Below are positions 1 through 8,957 of a DNA stretch of 64,000 nucleotides, one piece after another. The notes under the pieces are model-generated. The model made no database searches and was not told where the DNA came from. It worked only from the letters and a program-made list of their open reading frames with translations. The first letter of the stretch is position 1. Each line of letters begins with the position of its first letter. The DNA comes from CAZSHG01 sp964606695 [NCBI: uncultured bacterium]. Lineage in GTDB: Bacteria; UBP14; UBA6098. The translations under genes and the position numbers were made by a program. The stretch spans positions 62,001 through 126,000 of the forward strand of contig CAZSHG010000003.1 in the NCBI GenBank assembly GCA_964606695.1, written 5' to 3'.

Positions 1-530
1 TGGTTTATGGTTTTATCTATTGGCTACGCCACAGAGGGGAAGAGGGCGGAATATTCAGTCTGTCGGCGCCGAAAATCCCGCCGCACGAGACGGCGCTGGC
101 AGAACTGGCGGCTTTGCTGGCATCGCAATTAATAGCTAAACGAGAGTTCAAGAAATACTACAGCAGGCTTTCTGAAATTTTAAGAGAATACATCGAACAC
201 CGTATCGGCGTGCAGGCACTAGAATTATCGACCTTCGAGATAATGCGGAACCTCGAAGAATCGGATTTTCCATTAGAATACGATCAATTGGAGCGAGTCC
301 GCGAAATACTTGATCGATCGGATCTCGTCAAATTCGCCAAAATGATACCGCCCGAAGATTGGCATCTGGAAACGGTAGAGATGGCGAAATCCTTCGTCGA
401 GGAAACCAAACCGGAGGAACCCGAGCCGGAAGGCGAAGAGGGAGGAACACTCGCGGAAGAAAGCCCTGAAACCGAAATCGAAAACGACGAAACCGAGGAC
501 GATTCCGTCGAGGGAGGTGAAGTCTCGTGA
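1..530 (+). CDS. Bat-operon membrane protein, C-terminal part (5' end outside window)
   Basis: The frame is open from base 3, so the gene starts upstream; a TTG at 114 is not the start. The visible part begins with the end of a hydrophobic segment (YGFIYWLRHR), then a short linker with PPHETALAELAAL, a helical domain rich in basic and aromatic residues, and a very acidic Glu-rich tail of about 45 residues. In Bat (aerotolerance) operons, a single-pass protein with a PPHExAL motif commonly lies between the DUF58 gene and batA; DUF4381-like proteins occupy this slot. Its stop overlaps the GTG start of batA by 4 bases, implying translational coupling. Its molecular role is unknown. Assignment rests on position and motif, not on a recognised catalytic domain. 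Confidence 0.7.
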   Translation, partial: VYGFIYWLRHRGEEGGIFSLSAPKIPPHETALAELAALLASQLIAKREFKKYYSRLSEILREYIEHRIGVQALELSTFEIMRNLEESDFPLEYDQLERVREILDRSDLVKFAKMIPPEDWHLETVEMAKSFVEETKPEEPEPEGEEGGTLAEESPETEIENDETEDDSVEGGEVS

Positions 531-1585
531 TTGGTAGCTGGATCAACAAGATCGCGGATTTCATCCTCGGCCCCTTCTTTGGTGGGACTATCGAGATCGC
601 GTCTCCCTGGTGGTTGTTACTAATTCCTGTCGCGATTGGACTTTTTATATGGCGACGCTCCCGGCGCGGTAGTTCCATGCGATATTCCAACGTCAATCTG
701 GTTCGCGGAAGCAGACAATCGCTCAAGGCCTCGCTCTTCATAGCTCTGGCCTGGCTGGAATTATTCGGCCTTATCTTCCTGTCGCTGGCGGCCTCGCGCC
801 CGCGTTCCGGCTCTATTCAGGAGAAGACCTACACCGAAGGCGTCGATATAGTCCTTGTGCTGGACATATCCGGCTCGATGAAAGCGCTGGATTTCAAACC
901 GAAGAACCGTCTCGAAGCCGCGAAAAAAGTCGCCGCAGAGTTCATCCAGGGAAGAGCCGATGACCCCACTTCCAACGACCGAATCGGTCTGGTCGTCTTC
1001 GCCGCGAAAGCCTTCACCCAATGCCCTCTGACGCTGGATTACGGCGTTCTGCTGGAATTCCTCGAAGGTGTGGAAATCGGCCAGATCGAGGATGGCACAG
1101 CGATAGGAACCGCTATAGCTACGGGATTGAACCGCCTGCGTAACTCGGAAGCCAAATCGAAGGTCATGATTCTGTTAACCGACGGCGTCAACAACCGCGG
1201 CGAGGTCGATCCGATAACGGCCGCACACGCGTCGAAAGCACTGGGCGTCCGAATTTATACCATTGGCGCGGGCGTCGAGGGATACGCTCTCTACCCCGTG
1301 GACGACCCGTTATTCGGCACGCGCCACGTCAGAATGCCAGTAGAAATCGACGAGAGAACACTGCGAACAGTCGCCGATATATCCAGAGCCGAATATTTCC
1401 GCGCGACGGACACCGAAAGCCTGCGTAAGATATACGATGAAATCAACAAACTCGAGAAAACGAAAATCGAAGTCCGCCAATTCACACGGCACAGGGAACT
1501 TTTCCCGACTTTTATATGGCTCGCGTTGATTTTCCTGCTGGCGGACGTTTTTCTGAAAAATACCGTATTCCGGAAAATACCCTGA
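527..1585 (+). CDS. batA: BatA-type von Willebrand factor A membrane protein
   Basis: 352 residues, GTG start overlapping the previous stop. A hydrophobic segment near residues 20-40 and a second near 60-85 precede a VWA domain whose metal-binding (MIDAS) motif is DISGS at residues 113-117. A later acidic motif in LLTDGVNNRGE and a C-terminal hydrophobic helix (FPTFIWLALIFLLADVF) complete the usual BatA topology, with the VWA domain outside the inner membrane. Bat proteins occur widely in Bacteroidota, spirochaetes and relatives. They were linked to oxygen tolerance in Bacteroides, but their biochemical role is not settled. The batA-batB-batC-batD-batE order here supports the name. Unusually, a methyltransferase gene follows directly, with a TGATG overlap. 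Confidence 0.9.
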   Translation: MIGSWINKIADFILGPFFGGTIEIASPWWLLLIPVAIGLFIWRRSRRGSSMRYSNVNLVRGSRQSLKASLFIALAWLELFGLIFLSLAASRPRSGSIQEKTYTEGVDIVLVLDISGSMKALDFKPKNRLEAAKKVAAEFIQGRADDPTSNDRIGLVVFAAKAFTQCPLTLDYGVLLEFLEGVEIGQIEDGTAIGTAIATGLNRLRNSEAKSKVMILLTDGVNNRGEVDPITAAHASKALGVRIYTIGAGVEGYALYPVDDPLFGTRHVRMPVEIDERTLRTVADISRAEYFRATDTESLRKIYDEINKLEKTKIEVRQFTRHRELFPTFIWLALIFLLADVFLKNTVFRKIP

Positions 1586-2385
1586 TGACCGCGAAAATGA
1601 ACATAAAGACCTTCTACGATAATCCGCTCAAACGTCGCGGCCTTGAAATCGAACACGACACGGCAGACGCCGAGCATTTCGATGAAGTCGCGGAAAAATT
1701 CCTCGAAGAACAGGGTGAACGGGCGTTATTAGTCGATCTACACGAGGACAAACCGCCGCGCCACAGAGCTTTCTGGCACGAATTACTCGATGCGCCCGGC
1801 AAGAGGATCCTGGACGTCGGGTGCGGCTATGGCTACGCCGCATGCCTCCTGGCGATGATGGGCGCGGACGTAACCGCGATCGACGTATCTAAGGGTATGT
1901 GCGAACTGACGCGCAAAGCGGCTCAGATAAACGGCGTGGATGTCGATGTCCGCAATATCAGCGCGATTTCAACCGGCTTTCCGGAGGAACATTTCGATAT
2001 AATAACGGGACAGGTGTCGTTGCACCATTTACCGCTCGAATCAGCGGCTCCGGAACTGGCACGCGTTCTTAAAACAGGCGGCAGGGCGGTCTTCATCGAA
2101 CCGATTCAACCGCACCAGTGGCTATTCAAACTGCGCGCTAAACTACCGCTGGCGTGTTACGAATCCCCCGGCGGCGGCGCACTGCGGTTGGACGAAATCC
2201 GCGCGGTGGGCGATGTATTCGGCGATTTTGAAATCGAGTTCTTCAATATAACCGAAAGATTAAGACGCTTCAAACCGCTCGATTGCGTATCCCCAATACT
2301 CTACACGACCGACTCTATACTCTTGAAAATCCCCGGTATGAGCGGTTTCGCGGCGTCGGCAGTGATAACGTTTTATAAAACTTAG
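1585..2385 (+). CDS. Class I SAM-dependent methyltransferase
   Basis: 266 residues. The start is set at the ATG that overlaps the batA stop (TGATG); an in-frame start at 1516 would lie wholly inside batA and adds no conserved sequence. Motif I is clear (LDVGCGYG, residues 76-83), followed by the acidic post-I position in AIDVS and a motif-IV-like stretch (FDIITGQVSLHHL), as in UbiE/Methyltransf_11 enzymes. It is soluble with no signal peptide. The substrate cannot be told from sequence. Its place between batA and batB, with direct coupling to batA, is unusual and suggests co-expression with the Bat membrane proteins rather than proving a shared pathway. Confidence 0.85.
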   Translation: MTAKMNIKTFYDNPLKRRGLEIEHDTADAEHFDEVAEKFLEEQGERALLVDLHEDKPPRHRAFWHELLDAPGKRILDVGCGYGYAACLLAMMGADVTAIDVSKGMCELTRKAAQINGVDVDVRNISAISTGFPEEHFDIITGQVSLHHLPLESAAPELARVLKTGGRAVFIEPIQPHQWLFKLRAKLPLACYESPGGGALRLDEIRAVGDVFGDFEIEFFNITERLRRFKPLDCVSPILYTTDSILLKIPGMSGFAASAVITFYKT

Positions 2386-2393
2386 AAACAAAA

Positions 2394-3425
2394 ATGTTCC
2401 AGTTTGCAAACAAAAGCGCATTGATATTACTCTTCGGGATTCCCGTTCTGGCAATTTTCTTCCTGCTGGTCGAGAAGAAAAAACAGGCTATTCTCAAGCG
2501 TTTCGGCGAGATAGAATTGATCCAGAAGTTGATGAGATCGCGTAGCAAGGGCTTTTTAATTCTACGCAGAACTCTGTTCGTTCTGGGTTACGGCTTCCTC
2601 GTTCTTGCACTGGCGCGTCCCCAGCTGGGAACTCGCCTTGAAGAGGTCAAACGCGAGGGAATCGACCTGGTGGTGGCTATCGACGTTTCGAGGTCGATGC
2701 TCGCCGAGGACGTTGCGCCAAACCGCATCGCCAAGGCGAAGCTGGAGCTTAAGACGCTTATTGAAAGACTCCGCGGCGATAGAATCGGTATAGTCGCCTT
2801 CGCCGGCGACGCATTTCTGGCGTGTCCACTGACAACCGACTATTCCGCCGCACTCATGATACTCGACGCTCTGGACATCGGTGTTATACCTGAACAGGGA
2901 ACGGCAATCGCACGCGCTATCGAGATCGGCCAGAAAGCGTTCACCGAAAACAACCAACGTCAGCATGTCATCCTTCTTCTTACGGACGGCGAGGATCATC
3001 AGGGCAAACCTATAGACGCCGCGGAAGCCGCCAACGAAAAGGGGATTTTGATCTATACCGTGGGAATAGGTTCGCCCGGCGGCGTGCCCATTCCGATTTA
3101 CAATGAATCCGGTCTTAAAACGGGCTTGTTGAAAGACCGCGAGGGAAATGTCGTAACGACTAAACTCGACGAGATGACACTCCAGCGTGTGGCCCTGGCC
3201 ACCGACGCCAAATATTTCCCGGCCAGACCGGGCGCGGCAGAACTGGATGAAATACTCGATGAAATAGCTGGAATGGAAAAATCCGAAATCGAAAGCAAAA
3301 TATTCACAAATTACGAGGAACGTTACCACTGGGCGCTTATCCCGGCCATGATTCTGATTGTCCTCTCCAGTGCGTTGCCGGAGAGGAAACCGAAAATATC
3401 GGCGCGAAAATCGTGGTGGGAATAG
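2394..3425 (+). CDS. batB: BatB-type von Willebrand factor A membrane protein
   Basis: 343 residues. The N-terminus has a hydrophobic helix (ALILLFGIPVLAIFFLL) and a second one near residues 55-75, then a VWA domain with MIDAS motif DVSRS and a downstream LLTDGEDHQG motif. The C-terminus carries another hydrophobic helix (WALIPAMILIVLSSAL). It resembles BatA in fold and length, as expected for the second VWA gene of a Bat operon. There is no obvious Shine-Dalgarno sequence before this ATG, so expression may depend on translation of the methyltransferase ending 8 bases upstream. The inserted methyltransferase separates it from batA. Confidence 0.9.
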   Translation: MFQFANKSALILLFGIPVLAIFFLLVEKKKQAILKRFGEIELIQKLMRSRSKGFLILRRTLFVLGYGFLVLALARPQLGTRLEEVKREGIDLVVAIDVSRSMLAEDVAPNRIAKAKLELKTLIERLRGDRIGIVAFAGDAFLACPLTTDYSAALMILDALDIGVIPEQGTAIARAIEIGQKAFTENNQRQHVILLLTDGEDHQGKPIDAAEAANEKGILIYTVGIGSPGGVPIPIYNESGLKTGLLKDREGNVVTTKLDEMTLQRVALATDAKYFPARPGAAELDEILDEIAGMEKSEIESKIFTNYEERYHWALIPAMILIVLSSALPERKPKISARKSWWE

Positions 3426-3442
3426 CTTTGCATATTTGCTCT

Positions 3443-3470
3443 TTGAAATTATCCGTCTTCACGGTATATT
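3443..3470 (+). promoter_or_regulatory. Candidate sigma-70 promoter for yihY
   Basis: TTGAAA, a 16-base spacer and TATATT. The -10 ends 6 bases before the ATG at 3477, so the transcript would be leaderless or nearly so. No Shine-Dalgarno sequence is visible, which fits. Confidence 0.45.
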
Positions 3471-3476
3471 TATAGA

Positions 3477-4370
3477 ATGAAATTCAAGATTCCGACATTC
3501 AAGCGATGGTTTAAGACTGTAGCAAGACTGTTGAAACGGTTCAATGCCGACGGCGGAATGACGCTCGCAGGCGCGTTAAGCTTCTACTTCCTGATGAGTA
3601 TTCTCCCACTCAGCCTGCTCGGGCTTTCAATACTGGGTTTCATCCTCGGTAATCAGAGGGACGCCGTCGGGTTGGTTACCACCCTGGGCAGAATAGGGAA
3701 AATTATGCCCGAAGGCTCGATAGAAGTCCGGCAGATATTGGATTCACTCGTTTCGGGCAAGAGCGTTATCGGCGGAATCGGTATATTGCTACTCGCCTGG
3801 TTCGCTACCGGAGTTTTCTATACGGTCGAGGTAGCTATTAATAAAATCTTTCGAACCGGGCAAAAGCGCGGGTTTTTCCATCGAACCGCAATCGTTTATT
3901 TTTTCATGCTCGTTGCAGGCGGCCTTCTCATAACATCCATCGCTTTGACTGTAATACAATCGATGATAGCCGACCTGTCGTTAAGTATATTCGGAATCGT
4001 CCCGACCGATATACCGTTACTCTGGAACCTGCTGATTTCGCTCATCATTCCCGCCCTGATGATGCTTATGTTTACCATCATATACAAGGTCGGCCCGAAT
4101 ATCAAGGTCAGGTGGGGCACGGCGTTCAGGGGGGGATTATTCGCGGCTGTGCTATGGGAAATATCGCGGAGAATATTCGGGTGGTATCTGTCAACACTCG
4201 CTATCTATAACAAAATTTACGGCGCACTTGGCGCGCTGGTTGCTCTTTTGATATGGCTGTTTTACAGCATGAATATCTTTCTTCTTGGAGCGGAATTCAC
4301 CGCAATTCGCAACGAAAGGCGAGAGAAGAAAGCCATGAAGGATGAAAAATTAAAAAAAGAGGCTAATTGA
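3477..4370 (+). CDS. YihY/BrkB family inner-membrane protein
   Basis: 297 residues with about six transmembrane helices. The N-terminal part (FNADGGMTLAGALSFYFLMS) matches the family signature in which a polar N-terminus precedes the first helix with an ALSFY motif. Family members are inner-membrane proteins once confused with RNase BN; transport roles have been suggested but the function is unknown. The gene lies between batB and batC, where it is not a usual operon member. It has its own candidate promoter and no ribosome-binding site. The C-terminus is short, charged and cytoplasmic (RREKKAMKDEKLKKE). FmdB follows one base after the stop. Confidence 0.88.
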   Translation: MKFKIPTFKRWFKTVARLLKRFNADGGMTLAGALSFYFLMSILPLSLLGLSILGFILGNQRDAVGLVTTLGRIGKIMPEGSIEVRQILDSLVSGKSVIGGIGILLLAWFATGVFYTVEVAINKIFRTGQKRGFFHRTAIVYFFMLVAGGLLITSIALTVIQSMIADLSLSIFGIVPTDIPLLWNLLISLIIPALMMLMFTIIYKVGPNIKVRWGTAFRGGLFAAVLWEISRRIFGWYLSTLAIYNKIYGALGALVALLIWLFYSMNIFLLGAEFTAIRNERREKKAMKDEKLKKEAN

Positions 4371-4371
4371 T

Positions 4372-4602
4372 ATGCCGATATATGAATACAAATGCAATGC
4401 CTGCGGGCACGAATTCGACAGGCTTTGCCCGATTTCAAAACGAGACGATCCGGGTGAATGCCCTGAATGCGGCTCAAATCAAGTTTCACGGGGCGTTTCC
4501 CGCGTTGCCAGTGCGAAGATCGAGGGCGGAGATTACTCATCCCCCGGCTCTTCGTCCTGCGTAAGTTGTTCAAAAGGAACCTGTTCGACATGTGGAATAT
4601 GA
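4372..4602 (+). CDS. FmdB-family small zinc-ribbon protein
   Basis: 76 residues. The N-terminus MPIYEYKCNACGHEFDRL is diagnostic of the FmdB/CxxC_CxxC_SSSS family: two CxxC pairs (CNAC and CPEC) form a zinc ribbon, followed by a Ser-rich tail ending in a further Cys-rich cluster (CVSC, CSTC). Such proteins are putative regulators or zinc-binding adaptors of unknown role. A GAGG Shine-Dalgarno element lies upstream. The 3' end overlaps the start of batC, so the two are probably translated together. Confidence 0.9.
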   Translation: MPIYEYKCNACGHEFDRLCPISKRDDPGECPECGSNQVSRGVSRVASAKIEGGDYSSPGSSSCVSCSKGTCSTCGI

Positions 4603-5306
4603 GATACATAACACTAATACTATTACTCGCACTGCCCCTTTTAGCGGGTTACTTCGGCGATAACAAACAGGGCGTCAAAGCTTATAATGAAGGCGATTAC
4701 CAGACGGCGCTGGATAAGTTCCGAAGCGCCCAGTTGAGCAAGCCCGACTCGCCTATTATTCGTCATAACGCCGCGCTATCTATCTATCGTATGGGGGATT
4801 ACGAGAAAACTATCGAAGAGCTGGAAAAGGCCTACGAACTCGCAGAAACAGATATCGAAAAAGCCGATATCCAATACGATATGGGCAATACATGGTTCAT
4901 GCAGGATTCCCTTCAACGGGCAATAATGCACTATCAGAAGGCTCTCGAATTCAATCCGGAGGAAGAGGAGGCCAAATACAATCTGGAACTCGCCAGGGCG
5001 TTGATAAAAGAGTTCAGCGAAAAACAGCAACAGCAGGAACAACAAAACCAGCAACAACAGGAACAACAGCAGGATCGGCAGGATCAGCAGGATCAGCAAG
5101 AACAGCAGGAACAGCAGGACCAACAAAATCAACAACAGGAGCAGGAACAACAACAACAAATGCAGGAGCGCGAAAACCCTGAGGACATGACAGAGGAAGA
5201 AGCCGAACGACTTCTCGAAGCGCTCGAACAGGATGAGGAAGACCTCCAGAAGGAGAAAATGAAACGTCGGGGTGGCGGAAGAAGCGCCCTCGAAAAGCCA
5301 TGGTAA
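4590..5306 (+). CDS. batC: BatC-type TPR protein with Gln-rich low-complexity region
   Basis: 238 residues from the ATG at 4590, chosen because an AAAAGGA element lies 11 bases upstream; an in-frame ATG at 4599 is an alternative. A longer frame begins at 4467 but lies inside fmdB. A signal peptide or anchor (ITLILLLALPLLAG) precedes three TPR-like repeats (residues ~25-140) and a Gln/Glu/Asp tract of about 50 residues encoded by CAG/CAA codons, then an acidic segment. TPR followed by a Gln-rich region matches BatC. It is likely periplasmic or membrane-anchored and thought to act with BatA/B/D/E. Its stop overlaps the batD start. Confidence 0.85.
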   Translation: MWNMRYITLILLLALPLLAGYFGDNKQGVKAYNEGDYQTALDKFRSAQLSKPDSPIIRHNAALSIYRMGDYEKTIEELEKAYELAETDIEKADIQYDMGNTWFMQDSLQRAIMHYQKALEFNPEEEEAKYNLELARALIKEFSEKQQQQEQQNQQQQEQQQDRQDQQDQQEQQEQQDQQNQQQEQEQQQQMQERENPEDMTEEEAERLLEALEQDEEDLQKEKMKRRGGGRSALEKPW

Positions 5307-7096
5307 AACCGTTTGTGAGAATATTGTCGATCTTATTAATGACGGCGCTTTCATTGAGCGCCGCATGGTCGGTTACATCCGATATCAACGCTAATAAAAT
5401 CGGACTGAACGACAATCTGACAATCACAATAACCGTGTCCGGCAATCAACTCAATGATCACGACCAACCCTCGCTCCCCCCGAACGACGACTGGGCCTTC
5501 AACGGCATGAACCGTTCGACCAGCACCAGTTTCCAGCTTGTCGGCGGGCACATGAGCAAGGAAATCACATATACCTACCAGATGATGATTGCCCCCACGA
5601 AGAAAGGCAAACTCGTCGTCCCGAAAATCCCTGTCGTCGCAAACGGCGAGACTAAATATACGGCATCTTATGAGGTGGAGGTCGTCGAGGGCAGTGTGTC
5701 CGGCAGGCAGTCCCCGTCGCAAAGGGCTACTCCGACACCGTCTCAACCGGACGCGGGCGATATTAAAGACAGGGTTTTCCTCGCGGTCAGCGCGAATAAG
5801 AAGAAGGCCGTGGTAGGAGAGCAAATCGTCGTAACTTATACTTTATATACTCAATATCAGCTTACAAATATTTCTTTCACACGCGAACCGTCGTTCAGCG
5901 GTTTCTGGGCGGAGAACCTGTATCGCGCCAAACGCCTGGATTATCAGCGCAGGACAATCGACGGTCAGGTTTACAACGCCGTCGTATTGGGTAAATGGGC
6001 GCTATTTGGCCTATCTCCGGGTAAAAAGACAATCGAGCCAATGGAATTATCGGCTACAGCCGTTACGCGACGGGATTTCTTCGGTTTTATGTCCGGGGGA
6101 AAGAACGTCGAAATAAAAGCCAGACCCATCGATATCGAGGTCGATCCTCTACCCACTAATGCACCTCCCGGCTTCAATGGGCTGGTCGGGAGTTTCTCAT
6201 TGACCGTCGATCTCCAGGCCGACACATTGATTACGAACCAGGCTCTCAGCTATATAGTATCTATTTCCGGCACCGGGAATATACATAACCTAAAAACTCC
6301 CGACCTGTCTTTCCCGGCCTCCTTCGAGGAATATGGCATTCAGGAGGGCGGCAATGTCGATACCGACGGCGACCGAGTTAGTGGCACGAAACGGTTCGAA
6401 TATGTCCTCGTTCCCAGAAGCCCCGGCGAATTCGAGCTTCCGCGCGTCGATCTTGTATATTTCGACCTTACCTCGAAGAAATACGTTACAAAATCCGCCG
6501 GCCCCATCCAGGTGAAGATAGAACAGGGCGAAGAGGCCACCGGCGGCACCGGAAATATCGTATCCCGCGGCGAAGTCTTTAGAGTTGGGCAGGATATTCG
6601 CCATATTTCTCAGGATTGCGCCGACCTGAAAATCGGCTCCCTGAAACAATCACACGGCATGGATATCCTCTATTTTCTCATCGGAGAGTTTATTTTCATC
6701 CTAACTGTCATCGGTGTTAGGAGAAGACGCGAAAGATTATCGTCGGATATCGGTTACGCCAGATATACACGCGCAGTTAAACGCGCTTTCAAGGAACTCC
6801 GTTCGGCTTCCGGCCAGTTCGAGGAATCGGAAGCCTTTATCGGAACGGTGCAGGGCGCACTGCTTCATTACCTCGCAGATAGACTCGGGCTACCACGCGA
6901 GGGCATAGTCTTTGCGGAAATATGCGATAGACTCGCCGAAAGGAAAATAAGCGACGAAACCCTCGACGACATCGAAGGATTGCTCGAGGAACTAAACTTT
7001 ATCCGTTTCGCCCCAGGAAAAAAGGAAGAAGTTTCGAGAGAATTACTGAAACGAACCAGAGACTTAATCAAAGAGGTCGATAGAGCCTTCAAATGA
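5300..7096 (+). CDS. batD: BatD (oxygen-tolerance family) membrane protein
   Basis: 598 residues with a signal peptide (VRILSILLMTALSLSAAW). The large region to residue ~440 is predicted beta-rich and periplasmic, with the BatD opening IGLNDNLTITITVSG and later PPGFNGLVGSF, typical of the family. A transmembrane helix near residues 453-473 (ILYFLIGEFIFILTVIGV) is followed by a cytoplasmic helical tail of about 120 residues. BatD is the scaffold-like member of Bat operons; no enzymatic activity is known. It overlaps batC at its start and batE at its end (ATGA), so batC-D-E form one translational unit. Confidence 0.9.
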   Translation: MVKPFVRILSILLMTALSLSAAWSVTSDINANKIGLNDNLTITITVSGNQLNDHDQPSLPPNDDWAFNGMNRSTSTSFQLVGGHMSKEITYTYQMMIAPTKKGKLVVPKIPVVANGETKYTASYEVEVVEGSVSGRQSPSQRATPTPSQPDAGDIKDRVFLAVSANKKKAVVGEQIVVTYTLYTQYQLTNISFTREPSFSGFWAENLYRAKRLDYQRRTIDGQVYNAVVLGKWALFGLSPGKKTIEPMELSATAVTRRDFFGFMSGGKNVEIKARPIDIEVDPLPTNAPPGFNGLVGSFSLTVDLQADTLITNQALSYIVSISGTGNIHNLKTPDLSFPASFEEYGIQEGGNVDTDGDRVSGTKRFEYVLVPRSPGEFELPRVDLVYFDLTSKKYVTKSAGPIQVKIEQGEEATGGTGNIVSRGEVFRVGQDIRHISQDCADLKIGSLKQSHGMDILYFLIGEFIFILTVIGVRRRRERLSSDIGYARYTRAVKRAFKELRSASGQFEESEAFIGTVQGALLHYLADRLGLPREGIVFAEICDRLAERKISDETLDDIEGLLEELNFIRFAPGKKEEVSRELLKRTRDLIKEVDRAFK

Positions 7097-7884
7097 GACC
7101 GAGACTGATAATATCGCTTTTACTATTACCGATCATCGCTTCGCTTGCGGTTGACGGCGCGGTTTCGCATTATAATCGAGGCAATCAAGCCTACCGCGAA
7201 GGCGAATATCGGTCGGCTATCGAATCCTATCGAGCCGCTATAGACGCCGGAGCTGTGGACTGGCGCGTATATTATAATCTCGGCAACGCCTATTTCCGCG
7301 TAGATGAAATCGGCGAAGCTATCCTCAATTGGGAACGCGCGAAACACCTCCAACCGCGCAATGAAGATATCAACGAAAACCTGGATTTCGCGCGAAGCAC
7401 TCGCGTCGATGTCGTCCGTGAAGGTGAAGGCGGTCCACGAGTAAGCGACATTTATGAGAACACCTTCCTCGGTTTCTTCTACGATTTCCTCGGTAAATTT
7501 TCACCACACGAATTCAAAATCGCGCTAATTGTTCTCAGTCTCCTCGCTACGATATTCCTCGCTCTCTGGCTCCTGGTTCGAGGCGGTTTCCGCGGATTCT
7601 CATTCTGGGCTTCAGCGATATTCTGGGCGCTGTTCATAATTACGGGTGTATTGTTCCTTCTCAAGCAGGACAATATCTGGGAAACCGACAAAGCCATAGT
7701 AATCCGTCCCGGCGCGGAAATCCGAAGCGCGTCATACAGTAATTCGCAACTGCTCTATACTTTCCAGGAGGGCATGGAGATAGCGGAACTGGAAGTCCGT
7801 AACGGCTATTCGCTTATCAAACTGCGCAACGGCGAAGAAGGCTGGGTGCCCGGCGAATATATCGAACGCGTCTTGCCGAGATAG
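7093..7884 (+). CDS. batE: BatE-type TPR / SH3-like membrane protein
   Basis: 263 residues, ATG overlapping the batD stop. A signal/anchor segment is followed by TPR repeats (residues ~20-100, with [18 protein letters not shown]), two transmembrane helices (~137-160 and ~168-190), and a C-terminal bacterial SH3-like domain ending in [16 protein letters not shown]. This TPR-TM-TM-SH3 plan is the standard BatE design and closes the operon. The SH3 domain is probably periplasmic and could bind cell-wall or protein ligands (family inference). Confidence 0.88.
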   Translation: MRPRLIISLLLLPIIASLAVDGAVSHYNRGNQAYREGEYRSAIESYRAAIDAGAVDWRVYYNLGNAYFRVDEIGEAILNWERAKHLQPRNEDINENLDFARSTRVDVVREGEGGPRVSDIYENTFLGFFYDFLGKFSPHEFKIALIVLSLLATIFLALWLLVRGGFRGFSFWASAIFWALFIITGVLFLLKQDNIWETDKAIVIRPGAEIRSASYSNSQLLYTFQEGMEIAELEVRNGYSLIKLRNGEEGWVPGEYIERVLPR

Positions 7885-7987
7885 TCTCGGAACGTCGTAT
7901 TTCAATATCGCGAAAAAAACACTTGCCAATCCCCGAAATATCTATAAATTTATAAAATTGTCGAATTATGAACCACAGGAGGTTATC

Positions 7988-8248
7988 GTGGCTCACAAGA
8001 AAGGCGTAGGAAGTTCTCGCAACGGACGAGACTCGCAGGGACAGCGTTTAGGAATAAAGAGATTCGCCGGGCAGGAAGTCCGCGCGGGAGGCGTCATCGT
8101 CCGTCAGCACGGAACAAAATTCCATCCCGGAAGAAACGTCCGGAGAGCAAAAGACGACACGCTGTTCAGCATGGTTGACGGCACAGTCGTATTCGGAAAG
8201 AACCGCTTCGGGAAAAAAGCTGTTAGCGTAGAGCCTGCAGAGGCGTAA
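7988..8248 (+). CDS. rpmA: 50S ribosomal protein L27
   Basis: 86 residues from a GTG start. The start is fixed by an AGGAGG at 7977-7982, 5 bases upstream; an in-frame TTG at 7958 would add residues not found in L27. The sequence ([37 protein letters not shown]) is unmistakable L27, whose N-terminus reaches the peptidyl-transferase centre. rpmA normally follows rplU (L21), but here no L21 gene is upstream. There is no N-terminal extension of the kind cleaved by Prp in Firmicutes. Confidence 0.97.
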   Translation: MAHKKGVGSSRNGRDSQGQRLGIKRFAGQEVRAGGVIVRQHGTKFHPGRNVRRAKDDTLFSMVDGTVVFGKNRFGKKAVSVEPAEA

Positions 8249-8251
8249 ATC

Positions 8252-8914
8252 TTGCCGGGAAAGATAGGCATACTCCTATCCGGCATGGGTTTCGAGAACG
8301 GCACCGAAATTCTCGAAATACCTTTTATTTATCGTGAAATCGAAAAAAACGCGGGAATCCCACTTTGCTTGATACCTACCGATACAACGCCCGAACCGGG
8401 GCGCGGACGTAAAATCAAACCCCGCGACCTTTTCGAAGAATGCGCCCCTATTATTCGCGCCGAATCCACACCGATTAATAAAATCGAAGCCAGGGAATTG
8501 AGGGGACTGATAATCCCCGGGGGAAGAGGCCCCCTCAAACTCCTATCGAATATCGAAAGGGCTGGCGCCGAAGGTAAAATTGTCCGCCAGGTGCAGGACC
8601 TGATTATTGGAATGCAGGTGCGCAAGAAACCTATAGGCACAATCGGTTACGGCGGCGCGCTGGTTATGGTCGCTCTCAGACGCATCGAAAACGAACCGAT
8701 AATCACCCTGGGCGAGGATGCAGTCCTCACCGCCAGCCTATCAAGCCTGGGCATTTCGCCGGTTCATGTAGGCCCCCAGGAGGTTATTTTCGATCCTAAA
8801 AATATCATCTTCTCCACAGCGGGAATCGCGCCGGGAACATCAATAATTAAAGCTTCGGAGGGAATAGAACGCCTGGTTCAGGGCATTTTTGAATATAAAG
8901 AGAAGAAGAAATAA
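8252..8914 (+). CDS. ElbB-like DJ-1/PfpI superfamily protein lacking the nucleophile cysteine
   Basis: 220 residues from a TTG start, with AGAGG about 8 bases upstream and 3 bases after the L27 stop. KIGILLSGMGFENGTEI, ELRGLIIPGGRGPLKLLSNI and the late STAGIAPGTSI region align with ElbB (glyoxalase/GATase1-like, once linked to isoprenoid synthesis in E. coli). Where ElbB has GFMCIAPA, with cysteine at the nucleophile elbow, this protein reads GTIGYGGA, so the cysteine is replaced by glycine. A thiol-based activity is therefore unlikely; it may be a binding or structural paralogue. It shares a transcript with rpmA and is followed by a strong terminator. Confidence 0.78.
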   Translation: MPGKIGILLSGMGFENGTEILEIPFIYREIEKNAGIPLCLIPTDTTPEPGRGRKIKPRDLFEECAPIIRAESTPINKIEARELRGLIIPGGRGPLKLLSNIERAGAEGKIVRQVQDLIIGMQVRKKPIGTIGYGGALVMVALRRIENEPIITLGEDAVLTASLSSLGISPVHVGPQEVIFDPKNIIFSTAGIAPGTSIIKASEGIERLVQGIFEYKEKKK

Positions 8915-8937
8915 CCGCCGACGGCGGTTTTTTTTTT
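8914..8937 (+). terminator. Rho-independent terminator after the rpmA operon
   Basis: ACCGCC-GAC-GGCGGT hairpin followed by an unbroken run of ten T, beginning at the last base of the stop codon. A textbook intrinsic terminator. Confidence 0.92.
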
Positions 8938-8957
8938 GGATTGATTTTTCCGCGATA

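Noticed and set aside
1516-1584. N-terminal extension of the methyltransferase
   Set aside because: Would be encoded inside batA; the TGATG start at 1585 fits the family length.
2562-3329. 255-codon minus-strand frame in batB
   Set aside because: Lies wholly inside batB, whose VWA motifs are clear; no independent start signal.
4776-5366. Long Leu-rich minus-strand frame
   Set aside because: It is the antisense of the Gln/Glu-rich batC tract (CAG/CAA read backwards), with no ribosome-binding site or family signal.
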